Of a DNA stretch of 64,000 nt, positions 46,678-59,974 are shown piece by piece. The position numbers and the translations under genes were made by a program. Under the pieces are notes generated by a model. The model made no database searches. It was given only the letters and a program-made list of their open reading frames with translations, and was not told where the DNA came from. Every line of letters starts with the position of its first letter. The first letter of the stretch is position 1. The stretch is from contig OU696573.1 in assembly GCA_916048095.2 (NCBI GenBank), positions 356,001 to 420,000 of the forward strand, written 5' to 3'. This DNA comes from Sacculina carcini. Its lineage: Eukaryota; Arthropoda; Thecostraca; Sacculinidae.

Positions 46678-49600
46678 ATGTCATTGTGGCAGCCGGCGGC
46701 CGCCATTACACCGTCCCAGCCGCTCATCGACACCTCTTCCTCCGTCACCGCCGAGCGCGTGCGACAACGTGCCTCGTCTTCAGCGCCCGTCGTCACCGGC
46801 TTCCGCGTGTGGACGAGTGCAGATTCGGTCGTGCCCGCCGGCGAATCACCGCTCGTGCTCGCTCGTACTGCCGTCAAATCGACGTTGGTCTCCACCACCA
46901 CGGCTACATGTCCTCCACTTCCTCCTCCTCCTCCTCAGCAGCAGCAGTCGGTGGTGATGTGGGGCGGTTCAGTGGCGTGTCTGCCTCCTCCGTTCCAGCA
47001 CGTGATGCAGGATCACAACTACGGAGCGCCGCCACCTCGTTCTCCCACACCACCACTGCGACCTGCGCTCTCCGCCGCCTCAGCACCAACTGCCTGCTCG
47101 CTGACGTATCACCAGTCACCGTGCGTGCAGCCTGTACTGGTAACCACCACCTCGGTCACAGGCAAGAAAGTGAGTGGAGCCGGGTCTCGCTCCCTGATCA
47201 GCAGAAGTGTTACTGCTGACCCGGGCAGTCATCACAAGTCACACCATCCTCCTGCTTCTCTTCAACAGCAGCATCATCATGTGCGACATCATTCTCAGCC
47301 TGCAGTGCCGCCGACGTCGGTCAGTGTTGGCTCTCGTCTGGCCTTTCTTCACCGTGTGGCCATGTCAGCCGCATGTGCCCCCACACCCCCCGCCCCCTCC
47401 AGGACTGTCAGCACCACTGTCACCACGCCGCTGCTCGTCGACACTGCCGTGGCTGCCGTGTCCACCGTGGTCACATCACGACGCAGTTCGCCACGTGTCG
47501 ACGATCTGCTCCTGCCTGCCGACTCAAGCTGCAGTGGTGCCGGGCTTGTCAGCGTGTCTGCTGGCACGACTGGCTGTGTGGACGTGTATCGCTACTCGGA
47601 CTCAGACAACAACGTACTGATCAACCAGCAAACCACAACACCAAACAACAACAACAACAACACGACAGATGATTCGGTGACCAAGTGTATCTGGTCAGTG
47701 TACAATCAGTCACACACTCACTCACTCATTCACTCACACACTCACTCATTCACACACTCATTCACACACTCACTCACTCACTCACTCATTCATTCACTCA
47801 CACACTCACTCACTCACACACTCACTCATTCACACACTCACTCACTCACACACACACACTCACTCACTCACTCACTCACACACTCACTCACTCATTCACT
47901 CATTCACTCACACATTCACTTACACACACACACTCAGTCACACACTCACTCACTCTCTCATTCACTCACTCACTCACACACTCACTCACACACTCACTCA
48001 CACACTCACTCACACATTCACTCACTCACTCATTCACACACTCACTCACACACTCACTCAGTCACTCAGTCACACACTCACTCAGTCACTCACTCACTCA
48101 CACTCTCAGTCACACACTCACTAACTCACTCACACACTCACTAACTCATTCACACACTCACTCACACACTCACTCACACACTCACTCACTTACACACTCA
48201 GTCACACACTCACTCACTTACACACTCAGTCACACACTCACTCACTCACACACTCACTCGCTCACTCAAACACACACACACACACATTCACTCAGTCACA
48301 CACTCACTCAGTCACTCACTCATTCACTCACACACTGACTCACACACTCATTCACTCACTCACTCACTAACTCATTCACTCACTCACTCACACACACACA
48401 CACTCATTCACTCACTCACACACACTTCACAGTCAGTTATTGCAGGTGTTTCACAGGTGTCATATTTGTTCTATATATTGCACCACTCGTTCATTGTATC
48501 GGTCCTGTTTGATTTCGTTGTTGAACTGGTCTATATGATATGATCTATACTATTTCAACTTCAAAATGAGACCGTATTCTTTATCACTTCATTTATATTA
48601 TTCTAATTAACTAATCAGCACAATAATCCTGACAAATTTGTGTATTATTTTTGTACATTTAGCAATTGAATTACAGTAATTTGTATTAGCAAATTGAACT
48701 TCAGCAGAATAAGTGTGACTTTTCAGTATTAAGTATGTGGATTTATAATTTGGCGCACTTATTAGCAAGTAATAGTTTTATGTAGTAGGGTTATATTTTT
48801 ATGTGCTTCACAAATTCATTCAAATTGTTCTATGTGTGTATTTACTATTTCTTGTATTGTTAACTGTTGAATTAATGGCTTCCAATTGTTTGTGCGTTCA
48901 TATTTATTTCAATTGTATGTATGGATTTGCTGCGTGTATGATGGTTGCCATAGCAACCAGCAATCAACAATGTCGCGAGATGAGCGAGTTTAGTTGGCTG
49001 AAGAAGAGAGTGGAGTGTGGAGTATGAAATGATTGTCGCTGTAAATTCGTTGTGCATTTTTTATTATTAAATATAGCGAAAACTGAACAAAAGGATTTCA
49101 ATGTGTGTGTGTGTTTGTGTGTGTGTGGCACAGTGGTTTCGTGCATGACGACGGCTACATGATCTGTTGTGATCGGTGCTCAGTGTGGCAACACGTCGAT
49201 TGTGTTGGTCTTGATCGCCACTCCATTCCCGACGTCTACCTGTGTCACGTTTGTCGACCTCGCAAGCTGGACCGACGGAGGGCAAGAGCCGTACAGGCAC
49301 GCAAACACAAGCGTCTGCTGCGACAGAGTACCAGCACGAGAAGAACGGGCGAGGCAGGGGTCCGACGACGAGGGGGTCGAGGAGGAAGCAGTGTGACTGT
49401 CTCGCGACCAATAGTGACAACTAGCACCGCAGGCTCTCTGGCCAGGAGAAAGGTTACTGTTGTCTTATTAGTATAATTATCATTAGCGATCAACAACTAA
49501 TATTGTGTTATCAAACTGCAAGCAGTACGAACAATAAGAACATATTAAATAAGACACAATATTACACGAACAATAACGCTTAAAAGTCCACGATTATTCT

Positions 49601-50030
49601 ATCTCTCTGACTTCCTATCACTTTGGCATAAAATCTACAACACACGTGACAACTATTACAACGCACTACACATAACAATTATACAACAAATATTTCCCAT
49701 GTAATTAATATCTTGTGTATGTGTATGTGAATGCGTGTTAGAATTGAATATTATGCATGTGTGCGCGATAATTGTGTGTATTTGTTAGTAGCGCAATTGT
49801 TAATTGTATTGTGTTGTCATAGCAACCAGAACGAATTAATGTGAAGCGTGAAAGTGCAGTTGTAATTTGTCCTGTTCGTAACTTTGTTTATTGTTTATTA
49901 TTAATTTTACAATGTTTTTATAATAAACCGTCAGTAAAACTCTATTTTCACGATCACACGGTGTTTTATTGCTCTAGTACATTGACATTTTGGCTTTTAG
50001 ATGTTGAGCTGTTTGTTGTCGTGATGCTTA

Positions 50031-50113
<83 letters not shown>

Positions 50114-50975
50114 CAGAGGGGTGGTGGAAGAGGTGGTAGTGTATTATCTCGTGGTATCGGGGACCGTCGCACCCCTCACTCCCCCGTCCCTCATCACCCG
50201 CATGATAACTACGACTCGCAGCAGCAGCGTGCCGTGACAGGGGTGGTGTACAGTGATGATGCACGTGCAAACAGTGATACAGACAGTGTGTGCAGCAATG
50301 GCTCCTGTGTGTCTCGCTCCTCTTCCTCCTCCTCATCTCTCTCGTCATCCAGCAGTGCCGGCAGTCGTGCGGACGGCGGGTGCGACAGTTCGGCAGGGGA
50401 TAGTGACGGTGGCAGCGACTCATCGTGTCACGAGTACCAGGAGGCCATCACTAATCATTACTCGCCCGAGTTGCGGGCTCGTCTGGCCGGCATGCGCACC
50501 GGTGCCGTGTCTCTGCCGCCCACGTGCGGTGCAGAGCCGTGTGTGGTGCAGCGCGTGTGTGGCGGGGTGGAGGACGGGTGTCAGCCGCGAGGACTGGTGG
50601 CCTCCGTGGCTCTCGCGCCCAACAAGACTCTGCTCGAGTACCGCGGCAAATGCATGCTGGCAGATCAGTTCCGAGAACAACAACCACAACTGGTGATAAC
50701 ACACACACTGATACACACTGATACACTGACAACCACAACTGACACACACTGACAACCACAACTGGTGATAACTGACACATACATACACACACTGATACAC
50801 TGACAACCACAACTGGTGATAACTGACACTGACAACCACAACTGGTGATAACTGACACTGACACACACACACACTGACAGTGGACCATTCAGGCATGCTT
50901 GGTGCTGTTGTGTTTTATGCCATTGAAGTCGTGTTTTATGTCAATATTGCTGTTTGCGGCTGGTTGTGTTCACTG

Positions 50976-51017
<42 letters not shown>

Positions 51018-54000
51018 CAGTGGGGCAGGTACCAGCCGCACGTGCTCTTCTACCGGTTTCCACGCGACCAGTTGCTGGTGTGTGTGGATGCGCGGCGGTA
51101 CGGCAACGCGGCGCGGTTTGTGCGTCGTTCCTGTCGGCCCAACGCCGTCGTGCGTCACGTGGTGGACAAGGGCTCGCTGCACCTGTACGTGGTGGCGAGC
51201 CGGGCGGTGGCGCGACGCTGCGAGATCACCATTGCTCACGAGCATGTGGTGCCGTGTGCTGATGAGCCGCCTTGCTCACTGTCCACCTGCCCACTGAGAC
51301 AGTGTGGGACTGGCGTGCCAGCGGCGGCGCCCTCGCCTCCTCCTCATGCTGTTCCAGTGGCGCGACGAACCAACGGCTCTCTGGCTGCCTCCACTGCTGC
51401 CACAACTCCGGCGCCATCGGCCACAATTGGCGGCGCACCAGTGTCAGTGTTTCCACCGTGTGTGTCAGTGTTTCCATCGTGTGTGTCAGTGTTTCCACCG
51501 TGTGTGTCAGTGTTCCCACCGTGTGTGTCAGTGTTTCCACCGTGTGTGTCAGTGTTTCCATCGTGTGTGTCAGTGTTTCCACCATGTGTGTCAGTGTTTC
51601 CACCATGTGTGTCAGTGTTTCCACCGTGTGTGTCAGTGTTCCCACCGTGTGTGTCAGTGTTTCCACCGTGTGTGTCAGTGTTTCCACCGTGTGTGTCAGT
51701 GTTTCCACCGTGTGTGTCAGTGTTTCCACCGTGTGTGTCAGTGTTCCCACCGTGTGTGTCAGTGTTCTCACCGTGTGTGTCAGTGTTTCCATCGTGTGTG
51801 TCAGTGTTTCCACCATGTGTGTCAGTGTTTCCACCATGTGTGTCAGTGTTTCCACCGTGTGTGTCAGTGTTCCCACCGTGTGTGTCAGTGTTTCCACCGT
51901 GTGTGTCAGTGTTTCCATCGTGTGTGTCAGTGTTTCCACCGTGTGTGTCAGTGTTCCCACCGTGTGTGTCAGTGTTCTCACCGTGTGTGTCAGTGTTTCC
52001 ATCGTGTGTGTCAGTGTTTCCACCATGTGTGTCAGTGTTTCCACCATGTGTGTCAGTGTTTCCACCGTGTGTGTCAGTGTTCCCACCGTGTGTGTCAGTG
52101 TTTCCACCGTGTGTGTCAGTGTTTCCACCGTGTGTGTCAGTGTTTCCACCGTGTGTGTCAGTGTTTCCACCATGTGTGTCATTGTTTCCACCATGTGTGT
52201 CAGTGTTTCCACCATGTGTGTCAGTGTTTCCACCGTGTGTGTCAGTGTTTCCACCATGTGTGTCAGTGTTTCCACCGTGTGTGTCAGTGTTCCCACCGTG
52301 TGTGTCAGTGTTTCCACCGTGTGTGTCAGTGTTTCCACCGTGTGTGTCAGTGTTTCCACCGTGTGTGTCAGTGTTTCCACCGTGTGTGTCAGTGTTTCCA
52401 CCATGTGTGTCAGTGTTTCCACCATGTGTGTCAGTGTTTCCACCGTGTGTGTCAGTGTTTCCACCGTGTGTGTCAGTGTTTCCACCATGTGTGTCATTGT
52501 TTCCACCGTGTGTGTCAGTGTTTCCACCATGTGTGTCAGTGTTTCCACCGTGTGTGTCAGTGTTTCCACCATGTGTGTCAGTGTTTCCACCGTGTGTGTC
52601 AGTGTTTCCACCATGTGTGTCAGTGTTTCCACCGTGTGTGTCAGTGTTTCCACCATGTGTGTCAGTGTTTCCACCGTGTGTGTGTCAGTGTTTCCATCGT
52701 GTGTGTCAGTGTTTCCACCGTGTGTGTCAGTGTTTCCACCATGTGTGTCATTGTTTCCACCGTGTGTGTCAGTGTTTCCACCATGTGTGTCAGTGTTTCC
52801 ACCGTGTGTGTCAGTGTTTCCACCATGTGTGTCAGTGTTTCCACCGTGTGTGTCAGTGTTCCCACCATGTGTGTCAGTGTTTCCACCGTGTGTGTCAGTG
52901 TTTCCACCATGTGTGTCAGTGTTTCCACCGTGTGTGTCAGTGTTCCCACCGTGTGTGTCAGTGTTTCCACCGTGTGTGTCAGTGTTTCCACCATGTGTGT
53001 CAGTGTTTCCACTGTGTGTGTCAGTGTTTCCACCGTGTGTGTCAGTGTTTCCACTGTGTGTGTCAGTGTTTCCACCGTGTGTGTGTCAGTGTTTCCACCA
53101 TGTGTGTCAGTGTTTCCACCGTGTGTGTGTCAGTGTTTCCATCGTGTGTGTCAGTGTTTCCACCGTGTGTGTCAGTGTTTCCACCGTGTGTGTCAGTGTT
53201 TCCACCATGTGTGTCAGTGTTTCCACTGTGTGTGTCAGTGTTTCCACCGTGTGTGTCAGTGTTTCCACTGTGTGTGTCAGTGTTTCCACCGTGTGTGTGT
53301 CAGTGTTTCCACCATGTGTGTCAGTGTTTCCACCGTGTGTGTGTCAGTGTTTCCACCGTGTGTGTCAGTGTTTCCACCGTGTGTGTGTGTGTGTCAGTGT
53401 TTCCACCGTGTGTGTTTGTGTGTGTCTCACCTGATATCATTCGTTGTGTAATAGTTGTGTATCCATACCCCTTGGAGGTATGGGAACAAAAGACCAGGGA
53501 TATGTGAATAGTTTTCTGGCTACTGGTATAAATTACCAACTGTTTATGAATTATATAATTATTAATAATTGTTATTTCCTAGTAATGCGTATATAAAATA
53601 CAGTAAATTCAAGCGATTGAAATACTGGTGGATCTGGAAGACATACTGGCAAATAATAGGATTGGTGATAATTATTTGAACAGTCAAGTAAGTCGTCGGA
53701 TATGGGAGCATATTCGGCAATGCATTGCGGGTATGGAACCATCAAAATGTTATGTTTTGCTTATGTGGAGTCTTTGCTGCTTCCGTTTCATTGTTGTTTC
53801 GTGTTTTACTGCGTCGTTTTTGTTGGCATGTCATTTGTTTGAGCAAAATGTGTACGCCTGGTGTTTGTATTTCTTCACTGCAATTGTGCGTGTGTGTGTG
53901 TGTGATAGTGTCGAGGTGAAAAGTCGCAGTGTGCCGGTGCGCAAGCGCAGTGCGTTCCACCCGGCCGCCTCTGACTTGACACAGTCTCCCGTCTGCTCGC

Positions 54001-55319
54001 CGTCCTCTCAGCCGTCATGCAACAGCTCCATCACAGGCCGTTCTGCTGACATGAGACGCCGCTCTCGACACGCCAGTACTAGCGGAGTAGATCGAGATGA
54101 AGTGGAGGCCAGCACAGCAGCGTCCAATCGCCCCATCAACAACAACAACAACAATAACAACAACAACAACAATAGACGGCGTCGACGCTCACACGCCAGC
54201 ACGTCGGTCGTTTACGATCAGGTGAACGGTGTGAAGAAGCGGCTGTCCCACTGCCACACTGCGGCGGCAGTCACGAGCACAGAGGCGACAGCCAGCGCGT
54301 CGTCAGAACCTCGCAAACTGGTCGGTATAAGTGTGTGTGTGTCGTGTTTTATCGCCACTGAAAATGTCTCGTGACATGGCTTCTATGCATCTTCTGAGAC
54401 GTGCATTATCAGATAGTATGAGTGTGTGTGTTATGTCTTAAAACTACCAGGCCGTTTAGATAAGCCATATCAAGTCTATCTGCCTATCTAGTTATTTGCT
54501 AGCACTGTTTTCTGTGCGTTCACGAAGTGCCTCACACACACACACACACATACACACGCACAGTCGGCATAATGTGTGTACACGAGTGTGTGTGTGTGTG
54601 TGCATGTGGTGCATTGTGGCTATACACAATGTTCAGCTTGCCTGGTAAGAAATGCCGAAATATCACCTGTCAGAAACTGTGATAAATATGTGCGTGTACG
54701 CTTATGAATGTGTGTGTTTGTTCAATGCCGCATTATAATTGTTGTACTATCTGTGCATCTGAGACACATTGACGTGTGAATATTGCGCAATATGTTTCAA
54801 TAAGTAGAACAAATGAAATATGTGTGTGTGTGTGTGTGTGTGTTGATGATATTGAAGAGTCGTGAGGAGCGCAAGTTGGAGGCGATTATGAAGGCATTCG
54901 AGAGGATGGAGCGATTGCAGCAGAGGCAGGCGGCGGCGGCAGCTACCAGTACCAGTACCGGTACCGGTGGTGATTCACCACGCAAGTGCGGCACTACGTC
55001 TCGAGCTCACTCTGTTGATGAGTGTGCTGGTGCTGCGACCGCAACTGCCGGTGTCACGCGCAAACGCAGGTACTGCACTGTACAGGCACTGCCAGCGCCA
55101 TGTTATACAGCCAGTCATGTTGAGCTGTTCAACTAGCAACTATTGTCTTATGTGTTTAATAGGCCGCTCTTCCATGCTCGTATGTTATAATAAGGCTGGC
55201 TGCAGGAACACTTGGAAAAAGGCGACCACCTCAAATCAGCACTGTTTACTGTTTTGTCTATGGCCTGGCATCTCAAATGAGACATGGCCTCATAATTGGT
55301 CGCTGTATTGTTGGTCATG

Positions 55320-55350
<31 letters not shown>

Positions 55351-58300
55351 GTTAGTCGTCGTGGGGGCGGTGGTCGTTCGCCGCTTCATTGTCGCCTTAC
55401 TGCCGTCTCCCCGTCACGAGACGCTGCCTCGCCGGTGTGTGATGCTGTGGCGGCGGCGGCGACGTCCCCGCACGTCGACGTCTGCTCGTCCCAGAGCGCC
55501 CCGGCCGGCAGCAACACGGCCACGCAGGGCTTCAGGTTCCCGCGAACCAAAAAGGTGGGTGTGTGTGTTATGTACTCTGTTATCTGGCGTGGTATCGGTG
55601 TTGTGTTGTTTGTATATACAAATACTGCACATAAAGGTGACAATGTTCAGTGACATTAGTGATATAGTGACATTGGTTTGCGGTACAATTTCTGTGCGAG
55701 TAATCTGTCGATCACTGTGTTTTGTGCAGTGTTTAATAAGGTGTGTGTGTGTGTGTGTCTGCTGTGTTGTCTTCTGTGCTGCCTGTCTGTTGTGCTGTCA
55801 TTTTCAATATGTATGTATGTGTATGACTCTTGTGCTTGAATGTATGCTTGTGTGTGAGCGCTTTTGAGAGCCTCGGATGGAAAGTGCGATATTAATGTCT
55901 GAATGTAATGTAATGTGTGTGTCAGGTGTTGATGTCTGAGTGGCTGAACGAGACGGTGGAGACTGTGATTGTCGCTTCACATTCGGACTGCGTTGACACG
56001 GGAACTGACAGCGGTTCCAGTGTGCGTGCCATGTACACTCGTCGCATGCGTTCCCCGCCGGCGAGCACACAGCGTCGTGCCAGTCTCAGTGTGGACGGTC
56101 CGGCCGACGGTGATGATTGCGTGTCTCTGCCTCCTCCACCTCCACCTCCACCTCCCCCGGCCGCGACGGCGTTGTCTTGCTCCCTGGCTGGCTCGGCGAA
56201 GAAGCGCTGGTTGAGACAGGCGATCAGCGAGGAGGGGGATCCTGCCACTGACAAGAACGCGCTCACCAACGGCAACAGTGTGGCGACAGGCGTGTTGTGT
56301 TACAGTCCCACCAGCAGACCAGGTGACTCACACGGCTGTAATGCGGGCACCACTAATTTCACATTATAAATCGGTATGAAATTCAGTTAAAACGGTGAAT
56401 AATTATATATATTTCTATTGGATATGACCAGACCTTGTTTATAACGCGCACCCGAACGTTTCACTTGTTCAACTACACATTTGTGCGCGATATACTTGAA
56501 TAAGCTCGTGTGTTTGTTGCCCGCCAGTTTGTTGTGCTCGTTGTGTATTGCACTTGCTAGACTGATTGATTCTCGTTTTGTTTGGGTTTTCAGATTCTCC
56601 CGGCTCGTTTGACTACGTGACTCCGCTGAAGAAACGTCGCATGGTGCGAGACTCTGCCCCGGACATGCCTGTTGCTGCCGCCACATCACCAACCTATCCT
56701 CTCAACCTCACATCCACAGATAATCCCACTACTTCTCCGCTGGCCGAGGTCAAGCAGGAGGCTGCCGAGCCGCAGCTAGCGGGAGATTGTGATTCGTGCG
56801 AGGTTGCTGCGCACATCAAGCGCGAGACGGCCTGTGACACGTGCCCTGATGATTGTGCTGCGACAGCGCAGTGTGATGTGGTGCCGGAGTTTCATGCTAG
56901 TGTGGCATCTCCAGTGACTCGGCCGGACGAGAAGTGTCAACCATTAACTGTCTCTGCCACTACTGATAACCAGCTGGCCGAGCAAAAGGTGACCTCCTGT
57001 GGTGTGGCGGAGGGTGATGTGTCCACCTGTGATGTGACCTCCTGTGATGTGTCCACCTGTGATGTGACCTGTGGTGTGTCCACCTGTGATGTGACCTGTG
57101 GTGTGTCCACCATTGTCACTCAGTCCGGCACGCCCAAGTGTGACACCGCCGCCGCTAATAATGATGATGATGATGAGTGTAAGAGTGTTGGTTCAGCTGG
57201 TGACATGTCGACAGTCAACCGGAGTGAATATGTCAAGCAGCAGGATGTCTGCTACGACATCAGCTGCGTGCGAACAAAATCAGAAAAAACGGACCATTTT
57301 AGCAATTGTGACTTGTCGAAATCAGAAGATGTGAGCGCGCCGAATTGTCAAACACTGAAACAAGAAAACTCCGGCGTCGACAAATTTGACAGCCAGAAGA
57401 TTGTCTCGTTGAAAAGCCACGAAGATACGGCGTTAGAAGTGGATTACTCGCCATCCGAAAACACTGCAGCATTACAGTCTAAACCAGTTACCACCAAGTG
57501 TGAGCCGACAGATCAGCCTGTTGCTGTTGATCACAAGTCTGTGGAACAATTCAAACACTCGTGTGATCTTGCGACGTCCAGCGAATCAACAGCTTTTGAT
57601 AACAAAATCGATGCACCCCATGTGGATGAAGCTGGTGATCGTGCAATGGTCGATGATGAGGAGGACGAGAAGGAGGAGGTCACCTCGCCGAGTTGTCACG
57701 CAAATTCTGCCGACTTAAATGAAAATCACCAAGACGAAGCGTCTCCTCTCGTGGAAGATGGCATTGATGGTGAGAGTGTCGGTTCGCCGGGCAGTATGGA
57801 CACTGTTTCAGCTGCTGTATCGTGCGACCAGGAGGTCAAGAAGAGTGATGGTGGTGATGTCAAGATTTCGCAAGAGGCGCACCAGCGGGAATCGCCTGAA
57901 ATTCACATCGAGTCGCCAGAATCGGGAGAACATTTGGCCGCTGGTGATATCGGCTGTCAGAACTCTGCTGCTGATAAAAGTCCACTTGCGGAGCCGAATC
58001 AAATCGATACATCGAAGTGTACGGTTGCACAAGACGCTGACAGCAGCAATAAGAATGCGGCCTCGAATCACACCGACCTGGCCGACTCACTGAGCGAAGA
58101 CAGCTCGGTGAAACACCGCCTCTCTTCCTACTGCGCTGATGAGGCGAGAATGTCGACTGCTGCTGCTGCGGGGACGACGGCCGGTTTCACTGATCTCTGG
58201 CAGTCGAAACAAGTGGACCTGACTGTCGGCGTCGCTGATGCTGCTCCGTCAAGTAACAGTAACAACAGCGAGGGCGGTGATGTGAGTAGAGCGTCGGTGA

Positions 58301-59081
58301 AACGTTCATCTCCAACTGAGCAGCAGACAGCGGCAAGTACCGCACCACCGCCACCGCCTGCGGTCAAACGTCGACTGAGTCTGCAGGATTACCGACGACG
58401 ACGCAGCGAGCCATCACCTGCGTGCTCCTCGTCCTCGACCACTGTCACGTCGCTGTGGCCTGATGCCTCGCCTCCCGCCGTCACGTCACGCCCCGTCACC
58501 TCGGCGTCCAACTCCCCCACACCATCTGACCTAGCTCAGTGCACTGACACTGGTGTGTTGAGCGGCACGGCAGTTGTGGCAGGTTGTACTGTGACAGGCA
58601 CCGTCTCGACCGCGGCACAACCTCGCGCCGATCATGCGCCTGACAGCGGTGAGTAAGCTTTTCACGACAAACAACTCTCACACACACGGGGTTTGGCAAC
58701 GGGCGGCTCTTTAGCGCTGCCTGGAACTATTTCAATAATGACAATTGACAATGGAAAAAGATGGGGGATGAAAAAATATATTGTGTGCGGCTCCAGACAT
58801 ATTTGTTTTTGTTGTCCAATATGGCTGTTTAAACATTTTGACTCCTGCTTTATCCACATACTCTTTCTGTGTTGGTTGTTTTTTCCTCCGTTGCGAAGCG
58901 TTTGTGTAGTGTCGCATTGTAATATGATGTGTGTGTGTGTGTGTGTTTGAATGTATGGCTGCGTATTCAATATGTACATGTCTGCGGGTGTGTATGTCTG
59001 TTTGGTGTCCGTGTGTGTGTGTGTAAGAGTTGTTTTTGAGATATTCGGTTGAAAAGCGCGTTATAGACGTGTCTTAATGTG

Positions 59082-59160
<79 letters not shown>

Positions 59161-59749
59161 ATAATAAGCAGATTCGTCGAGCGACTCATGCGACAACACG
59201 CCTGATAAACATGGATGCGGTCCGTCCCCAGCTGCGGGTCCGCCGCCGACCGCCGGCACCGCAGCCTCGTGCATCATCAGTGCAGGAGGCGGTCGTGATT
59301 TGTCCAACGTGCGCTGGAACGACGAGCCAACTGCTCTGGAGAGACAACGCGAGACTCTCACGGCCAGACTGCGACGAGACTTCGGCATCGGCATTGATCA
59401 GCAACAACAATGGACCCCGCCTCTTCCTCCTCGCGTTCCTCCATCACGACCTCCTCATCCGCCGGCGGTGACGCACGTGCACGGTGTAGCGAGGCCTCGT
59501 CACGCTACTCCACACACGACTGGAGGAGGGGCGGTGGTGAGTTCTGCTGTCAGGGCTGGCTTGTGGCGCCTGCCTGTTGCCCCGGCCATCATGTCGTCAT
59601 TTGTGCGTGCTGGCTCGAGACACGCCCTGCCCAACGGCCTGCCCACTTGTCCTCCTCCTCCACCGCGACCGCGTCCGCCTCTGCGTCTTGCCGACTCAAC
59701 CGGCCTCACTCAGCCGCCGCAACAACACAACACGCTCAATTCTCGCTGA
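46678..59749 (+). CDS. KMT2E: KMT2E/upSET (MLL5/SETD5 family) PHD- and SET-domain chromatin protein, 10 exons, 2063 aa
   Basis: Family members are chromatin regulators with a PHD finger that reads H3K4me3 and a SET domain lacking methyltransferase activity. Exons: 46678-47693, 49134-49452, 50117-50692, 51021-51442, 53909-54320, 54858-55069, 55350-55554, 55926-56322, 56594-58648, 59172-59749; phases agree. Landmarks: DHNYGAPPPRSPTPP near the N-terminus; PHD from C337 (CGFVHDDGYMICCDRCSVWQ); SET residues about 600-735 (LLEYRGKCMLADQF, VCVDARRYGNAARFVRRSC, EITIAHE); SREERKLEAIMKAFERME; FPRTKK joined to VLMSEWLNE; KKRWLRQAISEEG; VTPLKKRRMV; VKRRLSLQDYRRRR; Pro-rich C-terminus. The canonical SET NHSC motif is RRSC, as in KMT2E. 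The ATG at 46678 is the first in frame after a stop; an upstream exon is possible. Ends of the second, fourth and fifth exons are less certain. Confidence 0.93.
47702..48427. repeat. CACTCA/CACACA compound simple repeat in the first KMT2E intron
   Basis: 725 bp of cactcactcattcactcaca variants beginning 8 bp after the donor at 47694. It is CA-rich on the sense strand, while the same intron ends with a (UG)n acceptor at 49100-49130. Confidence 0.95.
50034..50112. repeat. (TG)n tract forming a KMT2E acceptor
   Basis: About 39 TG dinucleotides directly followed by acag, the acceptor of the third coding exon at 50117. No polypyrimidine tract is present. Confidence 0.95.
50699..50880. repeat. CA-rich donor-side tract in KMT2E intron 3
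   Basis: Imperfect repeats of acacactgat, gacaaccaca and actggtgataactgac start 6 bp after the donor. The same intron has (TG)n at 50980-51014 before its acceptor at 51020. Confidence 0.9.
51441..53413. repeat. 21-bp minisatellite, about 94 copies, contiguous with the KMT2E SET exon
   Basis: The unit reads gtgtcagtgtttccaccgt plus gt; common variants are ccatcg, ccaccatg and a c for the third t in ttt; a few units carry an extra gt. Higher-order blocks (atcg, accatg, accatg, accgtg, cccaccg) recur at about 51555, 51785 and 52000. The frame of the SET exon continues open into it as VSVFPPC repeats. I treat it as intronic with the donor at 51443, because GTCAGT there gives the right phase for the next exon. 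Confidence 0.95.
57012..57114 (+). repeat. In-frame coding repeat (STCDVT/SCDV units) in KMT2E
   Basis: Tandem copies of tgtgatgtgacc and tcc-acc-tgtgat encode STCDVTSCDVSTCDVTCGV-type repeats with regularly spaced cysteines. The unit spacing is a multiple of 3, so copy changes would not break the frame. No zinc-finger family is recognised. Confidence 0.8.
59079..59158. repeat. (TG)n tract before the last KMT2E exon
   Basis: About 38 TG dinucleotides ending 13 bp before the acceptor aagcag at 59171. Confidence 0.95.
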
Positions 59750-59943
59750 ATGTCGCCTATCATTAATTGCCACTGGTATTTATGTGTTTGTGTGTGTGTG
59801 TTTTCAAATAACGACCGTCTATTTTCATAGAGCGCTGCTTATTGGCTGTCTATGTATAACACGCTTGTGTGTATGTGTGAGATGCAAGAAAGGGTATGTG
59901 AGGAAGCGCGCGGACTGCTTCTGTCTCGCCGCTCTATACAGCA

Positions 59944-59974
<31 letters not shown>

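Noticed and set aside
47685..48338. THSLTHSL-rich ORF extending the first KMT2E exon.
   Set aside because: Simple CACTCA repeat; the exon must end at 47693 to join TGT-C of the PHD finger.
51226..53289. Minus-strand ORFs with METLTHTV repeats.
   Set aside because: Antisense reading of the 21-bp minisatellite.
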